From Peptoniphilus_A hominis (lineage in GTDB: Bacteria; Bacillota; Clostridia; Tissierellales; Peptoniphilaceae): 64,000 nt of DNA. Location of the stretch: NCBI RefSeq assembly GCF_040096015.1, contig NZ_JBBMFO010000001.1, positions 124,001 to 188,000 of the forward strand, read 5' to 3'. Both the position numbers and the translations under genes were made by a program. Below are positions 8,620 through 16,736 of the stretch, piece by piece; the first letter of the stretch is position 1; each line of letters opens with the position of its first letter. Under the pieces are notes generated by a model. The model did no database searches, had not been told where the DNA came from, and saw only the letters and a program-made list of their open reading frames with translations.

Positions 8620-9648
8620 TTATATCAGGGCCCTTATCATATCAAATTTATCATTGATGTTATCTTCATTAACTTCTACATAGTTTTTCATGATTGTTTC
8701 TATCTCGTCTCCAATTACTTGGGCGACTACAGTTAGATCTATTCCAGAGCCTACCAGGATTGTTGCTCTCGTATGTCTAAAACAGTGAGGGGATAGTTTA
8801 TACTTTTTTAAACGATAATATGTTGCTTGGTATGTCACGTCGTAGAAAATTCTACCTTGGGTATCAAAGGTTGCCAACATTAATTGCTTATATAAACTTT
8901 CAGAAATCGGGACTATCCTATATGAGTTGTCTGTTTTTAAGATGGTTGTTAATATTTTTTTATCTCGTAAAAATTGTCTTTCAACTGTTATAGTCATATT
9001 TTTAACACTTTGAATACATAGACCCAATGCCTCACTGATACGCATACCTGTTTCATAAAGTAGCTGTATTAGTAGTTTCATTTTGGGTTTTTTTGTGTCG
9101 TTTAAAATTTTTTGGTATAGATCCTCTGTGATAAATTTTATTCGCTCATCTTTCTTGGTCTTGTCATAATAGAGAAGGTCACACGGATTATTTTCACACG
9201 CTCTTACTTTTTTTATGGCAAAGGTAAAAATGATATTTAATACTGCTATGTTTAGGTTATAGCTGTTACCAGTTAGCTTTCTTTTATTTTCTATAAAGTT
9301 ATATAATTCGGTGGATTTTATGGAATTAATATCTCTGGGAAGAAAATCTGAAAAAAGATTCATGCAACTTCTGTATGTGGTTTCTGTTGATGTAGAATCC
9401 CTGTTGTTTGTTTTCTCCATTCGTGCAAGGTAGAGTTCAAAAATCTCTTCCAGGGTGTATTCGTTGCCAAGTATCCCACTTTTTTCTAGTTTTTGGAGTT
9501 CAAAGTATTTTTCTTTTGCCCAGAGGTTGGCATCTTTTTTCTTGTCAAAGCCACCTTTTGGCTTTTGACGCCATTTTCCTTTTTTATCTTTGTAGCTTAC
9601 AATGGCTTGCCACTTGCCATTTTCTCGCTGTCTTATTGTTATGTTCAT
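8620..9648 (-). CDS. int: Phage tyrosine integrase
   Basis: A 342-residue tyrosine recombinase. It has an N-terminal arm-binding domain (RENGKWQAIVSYKDKKGKW), a SAM-like core-binding domain (about residues 65-155) and a catalytic domain with R203 (TGMRISEALG), K238, H288 and R291 (HCFRHTR) and Y323. The position usually held by the third histidine reads IGDE (D314), a variant worth noting but not evidence of inactivity. It integrates and excises the prophage at the flanking 17-bp core. GGAGTAGATATA precedes the ATG. Confidence 0.95.
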   Translation of the reverse strand: MNITIRQRENGKWQAIVSYKDKKGKWRQKPKGGFDKKKDANLWAKEKYFELQKLEKSGILGNEYTLEEIFELYLARMEKTNNRDSTSTETTYRSCMNLFSDFLPRDINSIKSTELYNFIENKRKLTGNSYNLNIAVLNIIFTFAIKKVRACENNPCDLLYYDKTKKDERIKFITEDLYQKILNDTKKPKMKLLIQLLYETGMRISEALGLCIQSVKNMTITVERQFLRDKKILTTILKTDNSYRIVPISESLYKQLMLATFDTQGRIFYDVTYQATYYRLKKYKLSPHCFRHTRATILVGSGIDLTVVAQVIGDEIETIMKNYVEVNEDNINDKFDMIRALI

Positions 9649-9668
9649 TATATCTACTCCTTTATTTG

Positions 9669-9688
9669 GAGTAACACTGGGGGAGTGA
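9669..9688 (+). repeat. GAGTAACACTGGG repeat, left copy
   Basis: GAGTAACACTGGGGGAGTGA lies just upstream of the integrase. A closely related 20-mer occurs inverted near attR (59034-59053) and another upstream of the MerR-like gene (12111-12130). It may be a binding site for an excision or integration factor. Confidence 0.4.
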
Positions 9689-9772
9689 TTTGTGATATAA
9701 TTTATTTGAGTTTTGATAAGGTGTTTATCACCTTTTAGGGGATGTGTTTATAACGTCTCCTATTTTTTTTGG

Positions 9773-10783
9773 TTAAAATTGAGGTTCCCAAGGATATAAT
9801 TTATGATAAAAATGTTTTACAGACCCAAAGACCTCTTCTACTCTTGGATCTCGTCTGATAGCCATTGGTATTTTTTGTGATAAATTTTCTGCACTCTCTA
9901 CATCTAGCCCTTTAATTACAGATTTAATTAGGTCAGATTTTAGGGTATTAGATTTGTAAGGTATTTCACAATCATCACAGATATCAGTCAATTCTTTTTT
10001 AGTTAGAAAGTTTAATGTTGTGCTTAAATCTGTTGTTGTGTTAACTAACTCGGAACTTAATAATTCCTTAAGACTTTCGTTTTCTAATTTTTTCGATGAT
10101 ATCCAGTCATATCCTAGGGTGTAAATAAAGTCGAAAGCAGCATCTCTATTGAAATTTTTAAAAATTTCTTTCGCATATTCTTTGTCAAAGTGGTTAGATT
10201 CGAACTCTTGAATCTCATCTGATATATTTGGGTCTTCAAGTTCCATTCTTAGTCTATAAATATGCTTGCAGGGCAAATCTCTAACCACAAAGTCTCTACA
10301 AGTACATGAATCCAAAGTGGTTTCATAAGGATCCTTACCTGAGCCTTTAAATATGGCTTTTTTATTTTCTTTATCCAATTCGATTATTTTACATTTCAAA
10401 GCACTTTTTTGTCTTTTTAACTGGTCTGGTTGGGAGTCAATGTCGTCAGAATTTTTAATTTCTTCTAATTTTTTCTTATCGTAGCCACCACCTTGACGCT
10501 TTATGATCTCAATTAGTCCTAATTCTACTGCTAGCCTGTAGATGTGTTTACAGGGTTTTTGCCTTTCTACAAAATCATTACAAGTGCAAGAGTCCAGGTA
10601 AGTTTCATAAAAAGGCTGTAATGTAGTGCTTGAGAATCTCCCTGATCTATTTTCCTCGTCGATTTCAAAGGTAAATGGGTAGTTCATAGCCCAACCTTGT
10701 CTTTCAATTTGTTTTTCTTCCTCGTGGATAGACTCGTCCCAGTCAGTCCAGGGTTTTAGAAATTTTACTCTTCCTTTTATCAT
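9773..10783 (-). CDS. Double SWIM zinc-finger protein with SAP-like C-terminus
   Basis: About 336 residues starting at the ATG at 10783 behind AAGGAGG; an upstream in-frame ATG has no ribosome site. There are two SWIM fingers, CTCNDFVERQKPCKH (about 66-80) and CTCRDFVVRDLPCKH (about 160-174), each C-x-C-x9-C-x-H. Each follows a segment ending YETxLDS, so the N-terminal half looks like an internal duplication. Near residues 265-300, LTKKELTDICDDCEIP resembles a SAP DNA-binding motif. SWIM and SAP domains usually bind nucleic acid or protein. I know no phage protein with a defined role and this layout. It lies between repressor and integrase, so it is probably expressed in the lysogen. Confidence 0.7.
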   Translation of the reverse strand: MIKGRVKFLKPWTDWDESIHEEEKQIERQGWAMNYPFTFEIDEENRSGRFSSTTLQPFYETYLDSCTCNDFVERQKPCKHIYRLAVELGLIEIIKRQGGGYDKKKLEEIKNSDDIDSQPDQLKRQKSALKCKIIELDKENKKAIFKGSGKDPYETTLDSCTCRDFVVRDLPCKHIYRLRMELEDPNISDEIQEFESNHFDKEYAKEIFKNFNRDAAFDFIYTLGYDWISSKKLENESLKELLSSELVNTTTDLSTTLNFLTKKELTDICDDCEIPYKSNTLKSDLIKSVIKGLDVESAENLSQKIPMAIRRDPRVEEVFGSVKHFYHKLYPWEPQF

Positions 10784-10840
10784 GATAAGCCTCCTTGAAA
10801 TTTTATTTAAAAGCACAAACTTTTTTTGTCTGTGCTTTTA

Positions 10841-11479
10841 TTAACTTGATCTCTTTGAGTAAACTCCTACCATTTCGCCAAGTATTAAGACTTGTTTATC
10901 ATCGCTATCGTGAATTATTATTGGCTTGTAGTTTTTGTTACATGGTTGGAGCACGACAGTGTTTCCGTCTTTATTTACTCTTTTTAGCGTCGCCTCGTCG
11001 TCAATTAGGACAGCCGCTATGCGACCATTGTCCACATCATTTGTTTTCTTTAAAAATACTAAATCTCCGTTAAAGATATTTGCCTCTACCATTGAGTCGC
11101 CCTTTGCTCTTAGGATAAAATCTGCCTCAGGTAAATTTTTATCTATCATAAAGTAGCCTTCATAATTTTCTTGTGCAAATATTGGATCCCCACAAGCGAT
11201 AGTCCCAAGTATTGGGATTCTTTTCATTTGGACTGGTGTTATTATTCCTGGTATTTTTTCCAAGTCTACATCTTCGCTTTTTTCCCAACCCATGAGGTGG
11301 GCAGGTGTTGTTTGTAAAACTTTAGCTAGTGGCTCTAAAACCGATGTGGGCATATTTTCTATATCGTTATTTTCATACCTATAAATTGTCGCTCTGTTTT
11401 TATTAAGTTTTTCAGCCAACTCATCAACAGATAGATTTAATTCTAGCCGTCTTTGTTTGATTCTTTCTCCTACTGACAA
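10841..11479 (-). CDS. CI/LexA-type prophage repressor (XRE HTH plus S24 peptidase)
   Basis: A 212-residue protein. The N-terminal XRE helix-turn-helix spans about residues 5-60 and the C-terminal S24/LexA peptidase about 95-205. The catalytic pair is S129 (AKGDSM) and K166 (EATLKR); the expected self-cleavage site is at C96-G97 in GTIACGDPI, where LexA has Ala-Gly. It should hold the lysogenic state and be inactivated through RecA after DNA damage. It is divergent from the Cro-like gene across a region with palindromic operators. Confidence 0.93.
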   Translation of the reverse strand: MSVGERIKQRRLELNLSVDELAEKLNKNRATIYRYENNDIENMPTSVLEPLAKVLQTTPAHLMGWEKSEDVDLEKIPGIITPVQMKRIPILGTIACGDPIFAQENYEGYFMIDKNLPEADFILRAKGDSMVEANIFNGDLVFLKKTNDVDNGRIAAVLIDDEATLKRVNKDGNTVVLQPCNKNYKPIIIHDSDDKQVLILGEMVGVYSKRSS

Positions 11480-11509
11480 GTCTCTTCCTCCTTTCTTATG
11501 ATAAATATA

Positions 11510-11637
11510 TTATAAGATATTTTTCGCATATTTGCAACACATAAAGGCAAAAATAAAAAATATTTCGCAAATTATGCAAAAAAGTCTTGCAATAAAAATT
11601 TGCCATGCTATAATTAAATTAGTCGCACAATATGCGA
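11510..11637. promoter_or_regulatory. Lysis-lysogeny switch: divergent promoters and three operators
   Basis: The leftward promoter is TTGCAA (11532-11537) with TATAAT (11510-11515, minus). The rightward promoter is TTGCAA (11587-11592) with TATAAT (11609-11614); both spacers are 16 bp. Related operators are TTCGCATATTTGCAA (11523-11537), TTTCGCAAATTATGCAAA (11563-11580) and the perfect palindrome TCGCACAATATGCGA (11623-11637). They overlap -35 regions or the start of the rightward transcript, as expected for repressor and Cro competition. Confidence 0.8.
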
Positions 11638-11660
11638 ATAAATAAAAAGGTGGTGAGAGA

Positions 11661-11879
11661 ATGGTAAACATCAATAAATTAAGAGGTAAAATCATTGAGA
11701 ATGGCTTAAGTGTCAAGGACTTAGCTGATAAATTAGAAATGGATAGGTCAACTCTATATCGAAAAATGAATAGTGAAGGCGATACTATGACTATCAGTGA
11801 CGCAGAAAAAATCTCAAAGATTTTAGATTTATCCTTAGAAGAAGTAAATTCAATTTTTTTTAGTGAATTTGTCGCATAA
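11661..11879 (+). CDS. Cro-like small XRE regulator
   Basis: A 72-residue protein made mostly of one helix-turn-helix (GLSVKDLADKLEMDRSTLYRK). It is the first rightward gene, opposite the repressor, as for Cro. AAGGTGGTGAG precedes the ATG. A fourth operator palindrome spans its stop codon. Confidence 0.8.
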   Translation: MVNINKLRGKIIENGLSVKDLADKLEMDRSTLYRKMNSEGDTMTISDAEKISKILDLSLEEVNSIFFSEFVA

Positions 11880-11886
11880 TATGCGA
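11872..11886. promoter_or_regulatory. Fourth switch operator, inside the end of the Cro-like gene
   Basis: TCGCATAATATGCGA is a perfect palindrome with the same half-sites as the switch operators. It overlaps the stop codon at 11877-11879 and lies upstream of the next gene. Confidence 0.65.
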
Positions 11887-11914
11887 ATAAATGATAAGAA
11901 AGGTCGGGTGAGTT

Positions 11915-12109
11915 ATGGAAAAAGAAAAGGATATTAAAAATTTTTCAACTGATGAACTATTGAATGAATTAATTGATAGGGGTGCGGTAGCGGAAAGCAC
12001 TCATGTGTATGGCGGCTATAGGCTAACAAAAAAATATTTTTTGGATAGTAGAGAAGATGAAAAAGAATTACACTCAAGAATTTTAATTTTAAAAGATTTG
12101 AAATATTAA
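11915..12109 (+). CDS. Small hypothetical early protein
   Basis: A 64-residue charged protein with no motif I recognise. AAGGTCGGGTG precedes the ATG. It sits directly after the Cro-like gene and the fourth operator, so it is probably controlled by the repressor switch. Confidence 0.6.
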   Translation: MEKEKDIKNFSTDELLNELIDRGAVAESTHVYGGYRLTKKYFLDSREDEKELHSRILILKDLKY

Positions 12110-12132
12110 AAGTAGCACTGGGGGAGTGTGAA

Positions 12133-12444
12133 TTGAAAACTTTATTGACGAGAGATGAACTCGCCGAAAGGTGGGGATATGCGAAAACATCAATTGTTAG
12201 ATTGGAGCAAGATGGGGTTATCCATCGTGTTAAGGGCCTACAAGGCTGTAAATACTCCATAAGGGAAATTGAAAAGATTGAGATGCTTGGAAGAAAAGAC
12301 CTAGAAGAGATATCTCTTATAGATTACAAGCGTATGGAGATTGACAGAGACAGGTGGAAAAATGAGTACCTAAAGCTTAGAAATGCAATAAGCACATCGG
12401 CTTATGACCTGGTAAAAGTTTTATCCACTGACATGGAAGTTTAA
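12133..12444 (+). CDS. MerR/excisionase-like HTH protein
   Basis: A 103-residue protein starting at TTG behind GGGGGAG. Residues 3-50 (LLTRDELAERWGYAKTSIVR) form a winged-helix MerR/Xis-like motif; the rest is helical and charged. Candidate roles are excisionase or early regulator. The ribosome site region (12111-12130) is one of three copies of the GAGTAACACTGGG-like repeat, two of which flank the attachment region. Confidence 0.65.
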   Translation: MKTLLTRDELAERWGYAKTSIVRLEQDGVIHRVKGLQGCKYSIREIEKIEMLGRKDLEEISLIDYKRMEIDRDRWKNEYLKLRNAISTSAYDLVKVLSTDMEV

Positions 12445-12446
12445 AA

Positions 12447-13088
12447 ATGAAAGAAATTATTGATGAATTTAAAATGTTAGCGACTCACAAAGATATGTGG
12501 CAAGTCTATAAGGAATTTTTGGAGCTATCGGCCATAGCCTACAGCAACATCTGTGATAAGGCTCAAGCAAAAGATAGAGAAGAAAGATACCTCGAGATTA
12601 TAAAGACTTACAAGTCGGGCCAAGCAGACCACATTGCAAAAATCTTGGCGCTGATAGTCCTAGAGATGGAAAAGGATCCACAGGACATCTTGGGGAAAAT
12701 CTTTATGGAGTTGAGGCTAGGAAGTAGTTGGACTGGTCAAGTTTTTACTCCGCAAAACTTGGCAGACATGCTTGCAGAATTGTCTTTCAAGGAAGATGAG
12801 ATTAAAGAAAGAGGTTACATCACAGTCATGGAGCCTGCAGTTGGCGGAGGAGTTACTATCATAGGACTTGCAAAAGTTATGTTAAAGAAAGGCTGCAATC
12901 CTCAAAAACAACTCTTAGCTATCTGTGGAGACATCGACATCAAGGCAGTACACATGACCTACATTCAGCTTTCTATGCTTGGCATACCTGCAATTGTAAG
13001 GCACCAGGACACACTGACACAAGAGATTATGTCTACCTGGTACACACCGAATTACATTTTAGATTTATGGAGGTACAAAAATGATTAA
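12447..13088 (+). CDS. N-6 adenine methylase-like protein, short form
   Basis: A 213-residue protein. WTGQVFTPQNLADMLA and the SAM-binding block VMEPAVGGGVTII match N-6 DNA methylases, and GDIDIKAVHMTYIQLSMLGI is the following strand region. The usual catalytic (D/N)PP(Y/F) motif is not visible; the protein ends soon after STWYTPNYILDLW. It may be a family in which the motif has diverged, or a non-catalytic relative. It overlaps the next gene. Confidence 0.65.
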   Translation: MKEIIDEFKMLATHKDMWQVYKEFLELSAIAYSNICDKAQAKDREERYLEIIKTYKSGQADHIAKILALIVLEMEKDPQDILGKIFMELRLGSSWTGQVFTPQNLADMLAELSFKEDEIKERGYITVMEPAVGGGVTIIGLAKVMLKKGCNPQKQLLAICGDIDIKAVHMTYIQLSMLGIPAIVRHQDTLTQEIMSTWYTPNYILDLWRYKND

Positions 13089-13272
13089 GTTAAGTGGCAA
13101 AAATTTATTGTTAATATTAAGGCGATTTACAGGTCTGCTTTTAATTTTGGCTGCCATTTTAGTGACTCTCGTGATGTGCTACAGCCTATACATGGTCCTA
13201 GCGAGATTTATCTGCATAACGCTTCTAAAAATTGTGGAGCTTGGAGAGTCCTCTTTCAGTAGTTGGATTTAA
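13081..13272 (+). CDS. Small single-span membrane protein
   Basis: A 63-residue, very hydrophobic protein with a membrane segment at about residues 18-45. The ATG overlaps the methylase-like stop. I recognise no family. Confidence 0.5.
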   Translation: MIKLSGKNLLLILRRFTGLLLILAAILVTLVMCYSLYMVLARFICITLLKIVELGESSFSSWI

Positions 13273-13281
13273 GGGTGAGCA

Positions 13282-13818
13282 ATGGCAAGGGAAAAAAGGA
13301 TTAAGATTGAAGAACCATTTTTGGAACAGATACACCAGTTAGTTAAGCTGTGCAAATCAAATAAAGCGGCGGCAGAGTATTGTCAAGTTTCTCCAGGATT
13401 TTTGTCAAACATCAAAAGGCGAAACATCAAGTTTCTTTCCGAAAGCACCTATAAAAGGATTAGCCTTGTCTGTGGGAAATCCACCTTAGAAGAAATTCAA
13501 GCCGTAGGGCAAGAGATCCAGGCGCTCTTGAAGGAAGAAAGAGAGAAGCAAGCTAAAATTGACGAAGAAATTGCTGAAAGAGAAAGACAAAAAATGCTTG
13601 CAGCAGTAAGGAGAGTTACAAACCTAAAGGTTGGAACTACTTACAGAGTTAGCTTTTCTACGGGAGACTTGAGGCTAAAGTTTAACCGAGAAGATGACAT
13701 TATCGGAAAGCTAATTGAAATTAGCAAAGAGTTTCTAGTCTTTCAGGCGAAAAACTATAGGTTTACGGCGCTCAAGAAAGACCTGATGAGGGGTTATGTA
13801 GTAACAAAGGAGTGCTAA
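13282..13818 (+). CDS. HTH protein with coiled coil, unknown
   Basis: A 178-residue protein. The N-terminal segment (NKAAAEYCQVSPGFLSNIKRR) looks like a helix-turn-helix; residues about 80-115 are strongly charged and probably coiled-coil; the C-terminal 60 residues look beta-rich. AAGGGTGAGC precedes the ATG. It is probably a DNA-binding early phage protein. Confidence 0.6.
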   Translation: MAREKRIKIEEPFLEQIHQLVKLCKSNKAAAEYCQVSPGFLSNIKRRNIKFLSESTYKRISLVCGKSTLEEIQAVGQEIQALLKEEREKQAKIDEEIAERERQKMLAAVRRVTNLKVGTTYRVSFSTGDLRLKFNREDDIIGKLIEISKEFLVFQAKNYRFTALKKDLMRGYVVTKEC

Positions 13819-13834
13819 AGGATAGGAGGTTATT

Positions 13835-14347
13835 TTGGAATTAAAAGATTTAAATGAAAAAATTGTAGCGTGGGCAGTAGAAAGAAAGCTCGATAAAGAG
13901 GCAAAAGTTGAGGCACAGTCAGTAAAAACCTGTGAAGAATTTTCAGAACTTGTTATTGGACTTTCCAAGGACAAGAGAGACTTAATCGAGGACAGTATCG
14001 GCGATGTGTATGTGACCCTTGTAGTGGGCAATCTCATAAGCAATTTTGTAGATTTAGTAGAGGTTTATGAAGGGGCTCAAAAGGACTACAAGAAATTAAA
14101 AACCATCTTCTTTATGGACGGCATAAAGCCCCAAATAAGCTATATAACAAGCTGCATGAGAAACGTTTTAAACATGGGTTATACAAAGCATTCGGTGACT
14201 ACATCTCTAGTATGCCTCATGACTTTATCTGACTTATACGACCTACCTTTTGAAAAATGCGTAGAAAGTGCCTACAAGGAAATCAAAGACCGCAAGGGCA
14301 AAATGATAAAGGGACAGTTTGTAAAGGAAAGTGATCTAAATGATTAA
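13835..14347 (+). CDS. MazG-like nucleotide pyrophosphohydrolase
   Basis: A 170-residue protein starting at TTG behind AGGAGG. EEFSEL...EDSIGDVYVTL fits the ExxE...ExxD metal-binding pattern of all-alpha MazG-like NTP pyrophosphatases. Phages use these to adjust nucleotide pools or alarmone signals. With ThyX downstream it suggests control of dNTP supply. Confidence 0.65.
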   Translation: MELKDLNEKIVAWAVERKLDKEAKVEAQSVKTCEEFSELVIGLSKDKRDLIEDSIGDVYVTLVVGNLISNFVDLVEVYEGAQKDYKKLKTIFFMDGIKPQISYITSCMRNVLNMGYTKHSVTTSLVCLMTLSDLYDLPFEKCVESAYKEIKDRKGKMIKGQFVKESDLND

Positions 14348-14633
14348 CTTGGAAAAAATCTGCGACATCGTAAATGCTCAAACTGAAGATGGGCTAAAAT
14401 ACGCTCTCGGTAGCGTCACAAATCGTTACGGATTTATAGAGGATTTACGGGTGATTTTAAACGATGAGTACGACCACGATGCTGTAAAGGCAAGAAGAGT
14501 CTACGAATACCTGTATAAGGCTTTGGCAGATGACCTTGTAATCTACCCAGATTTATTTGATGGTGTAGATCTCGAGGACAAAGAAGATGAGGAGGAGGAT
14601 GCTTATGAAGAATACTTTAGGAGATTTAAATAA
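14340..14633 (+). CDS. Hypothetical acidic protein
   Basis: A 97-residue protein with a very acidic tail (VDLEDKEDEEEDAYEEYF). The start overlaps the previous stop and the 3' end overlaps the next start. No family recognised. Confidence 0.55.
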   Translation: MINLEKICDIVNAQTEDGLKYALGSVTNRYGFIEDLRVILNDEYDHDAVKARRVYEYLYKALADDLVIYPDLFDGVDLEDKEDEEEDAYEEYFRRFK

Positions 14634-14835
14634 TCACCTTTTCGCAGAGTTAGAAAGATTAAGCGATGAGGATTTAAAGGGCGATGAGTTAGTCGAGGAA
14701 ATGAATAGAGCCAAGACAATAACTGAGGTATCAACGCAAATAATCTCTAATGCCCATGTAATTCTTAAGGCGGAAAAATTTAGAGATGAGAAAATGGATA
14801 TCTCCAGGGCAGTCCCAAAGATGCTAGAGGGATAA
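14605..14835 (+). CDS. Hypothetical protein
   Basis: A 76-residue helical protein. The ATG at 14605 has GAGGAGG at the right distance; the ATG at 14587 lies within the purine tract and is unlikely. No family recognised. Confidence 0.55.
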   Translation: MKNTLGDLNNHLFAELERLSDEDLKGDELVEEMNRAKTITEVSTQIISNAHVILKAEKFRDEKMDISRAVPKMLEG

Positions 14836-14836
14836 G

Positions 14837-15457
14837 ATGGCGGTACACAAATGGTCGGAAGAAGAAATTGAATTTTTAAGAGAGATTTACCCTTATTACG
14901 AAAACAAAGAAATAGCGAAGATGGTAAAGGAAAAATTTGGTTTTGATGTATCGGCGAGAAATCTACTAAATGTCAGGCACAAACATAAATTTCCCAAAAA
15001 AGCAATTCCCAACTCTGGTTGTTATAGAAAAGGCGATGTGCCCTGGAACAAGGGAAAGGGAATGTCAGAAGAAGTCAAAGAAAAGGTCAAAAAGACCTGG
15101 TTTAAAAAGGGAGAAATACCAAAAAACCACAGACCAATAGGATCTACAAGAATTGATAATAAAGATGGCTACAAACTGATAAAGATAGCTGAGCCTAATA
15201 AGTGGGCACTGTATCATCGTTATCTCTACGAAAAAGCTCATGGGGAAAAGCTTAAGAAAAACGAAGCCATTATCTTTGCTGATGGGGATAAGACAAATTT
15301 TGATATCGACAACCTGGTAAAGGTAAGTCGGACAAATTTACTTTACCTAAATAACAATAATTTAATCTTTGATGACCCAGACCTGACTAAGGCAGGGGTC
15401 AATGTAAGCAAAGTCGCAGAAAAGATATTTGATTTAAAAAGAAAGGAGAAACAATGA
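14837..15457 (+). CDS. HNH endonuclease-like protein
   Basis: A 206-residue protein. The N-terminal 50 residues resemble a helix-turn-helix (WSEEEIEFLREIYPYYENKE). The region around YHRYLYEKAHGEKL...IIFADGDKTNFDIDNL matches phage HNH proteins. The histidine usually seen just before the VIF-type strand is absent (KKNEAIIF), so activity is uncertain. It could be a free-standing homing-type nuclease. Confidence 0.7.
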   Translation: MAVHKWSEEEIEFLREIYPYYENKEIAKMVKEKFGFDVSARNLLNVRHKHKFPKKAIPNSGCYRKGDVPWNKGKGMSEEVKEKVKKTWFKKGEIPKNHRPIGSTRIDNKDGYKLIKIAEPNKWALYHRYLYEKAHGEKLKKNEAIIFADGDKTNFDIDNLVKVSRTNLLYLNNNNLIFDDPDLTKAGVNVSKVAEKIFDLKRKEKQ

Positions 15458-15906
15458 AGCTAAGACAAGTGTATAACGAGTTTATAAGAATTTACCTGAA
15501 AAAAGAAAATAATAAACTCGTTGAATTAGATGTGGAACATGAAGATTATTCTTGGATAACTGATGGCGTCACTGTCTGGGGCATACCAGGAGAAAATCCC
15601 TTTGCTTTTAAAAAGCTAAAAACAGAATGGTTTAAAGAAATGTCGGAAAAAGGCGAAGCTGTCACAAAAATTAAAAGGTCTCCAAATGTTGAAGCAAAGG
15701 AACTTATAAAACTCGAGACGGAAAAAGAAGATTTGGTTTTATACCTTGACGAGAGAAAACTTAAGTGGTTTGACAAGGGCTATGAACTAAGAATTTCTAA
15801 AGAGTCACTTGGAAGATATGGTCACATGTGCCAAGTTTTTGAAAATAACGAACTAAGAGGCTTGATTTTAGGAGTTCAATTAAAAGACGAGGCTAGCAAA
15901 TTTTAG
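15454..15906 (+). CDS. Hypothetical phage protein
   Basis: A 150-residue soluble protein with no recognised motif. It overlaps the HNH-like gene by four bases. AAAGGAG precedes the ATG. Confidence 0.5.
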   Translation: MKLRQVYNEFIRIYLKKENNKLVELDVEHEDYSWITDGVTVWGIPGENPFAFKKLKTEWFKEMSEKGEAVTKIKRSPNVEAKELIKLETEKEDLVLYLDERKLKWFDKGYELRISKESLGRYGHMCQVFENNELRGLILGVQLKDEASKF

Positions 15907-15918
15907 GGAGGTGATGGC

Positions 15919-16212
15919 ATGAGCATATCGAAAAATATTGAGTTGAGTTTTGACTTTTACGACAACGAGGGACCAAGACTTATAAGCTTAAAGTTTTATC
16001 AAAGAATTATCGAGGATTTAACTGGTCATGATGTACTGGGAATTGCATATAATTCCGATGTGGAGTTTATTATAGTTAGTTTTACCAACAGACACTTGCC
16101 GGGATTATCCATCAATGTGACGGGAGATAGCTTACAGACTTGCACAAAAGATGTCATAAGGCAAACACAAAATTGGATTGATAGGCAAAGAAAAAAGTCC
16201 CAGGTCGGCTAA
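15919..16212 (+). CDS. Hypothetical phage protein
   Basis: A 97-residue protein with GGGAGGTGATG before the ATG. Alternating hydrophobic residues suggest a mixed alpha/beta fold. No family recognised. The 65 bases that follow contain no gene. Confidence 0.5.
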   Translation: MSISKNIELSFDFYDNEGPRLISLKFYQRIIEDLTGHDVLGIAYNSDVEFIIVSFTNRHLPGLSINVTGDSLQTCTKDVIRQTQNWIDRQRKKSQVG

Positions 16213-16277
16213 AACTCAAGGACTTAAAATAATTTAATATTTGCTTAGATTATACCACAATGAAAGGATTTTAGAAA

Positions 16278-16736
16278 ATGTCAAAAAGATTTATCGTGCC
16301 ACTACCAGGCTTGGTGACCAATGATGGTGCTCAACAATATTTGACCAATAGGGGTGGCAGGTGGTTTGCGTGTAGGAGACGTAGTGATTTAAGGCAGACT
16401 TGGAAAGAAGAGCACTTAGGCTACATTCCAGAGGTTTATAGACAGTTTGCAGTGGATCTCACGGACTATGTACCAGAGATTTGTTGGAAGTCTGCAATGG
16501 TGTTAGAAGATTTTATGGAGGAAAAAATGGAAGAGAGAAATAAGATTTTTCTATTTATGTTTGGGTCGAACAATGATTATGTGAAAGGATCCGTAACTGG
16601 TAAGTTCGGTCCTGTAAGGAATTTAGAGGGTATGAAACAAGAACTGCAGTGTGAAGATTTTATAAAAATCGAGTCTGACGAAGCAAAAGACTTATTATTA
16701 GCGACTAAGCACATTATTGGAGTGGAGGAATTATGA
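16278..16736 (+). CDS. Hypothetical early phage protein, DUF1642-like N-terminus
   Basis: A 152-residue protein. The stretch GRWFACRRRSDLRQTWKEEH...IPEVYRQFAVDL resembles a motif seen in variable early proteins of Gram-positive phages (DUF1642-like, recalled, not aligned). The C-terminal half is unrelated to anything I recognise. It overlaps thyX. Confidence 0.5.
   Translation: MSKRFIVPLPGLVTNDGAQQYLTNRGGRWFACRRRSDLRQTWKEEHLGYIPEVYRQFAVDLTDYVPEICWKSAMVLEDFMEEKMEERNKIFLFMFGSNNDYVKGSVTGKFGPVRNLEGMKQELQCEDFIKIESDEAKDLLLATKHIIGVEEL

Noticed and set aside
9718..9734. AAGGTG/CACCTT hairpin as integrase-side terminator
   Set aside because: Only six base pairs and no proper T-run on the minus strand.
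9408..9738. Two rightward frames opposite the integrase
   Set aside because: They are antisense shadows of the integrase gene with cysteine/phenylalanine-rich products and no ribosome site.
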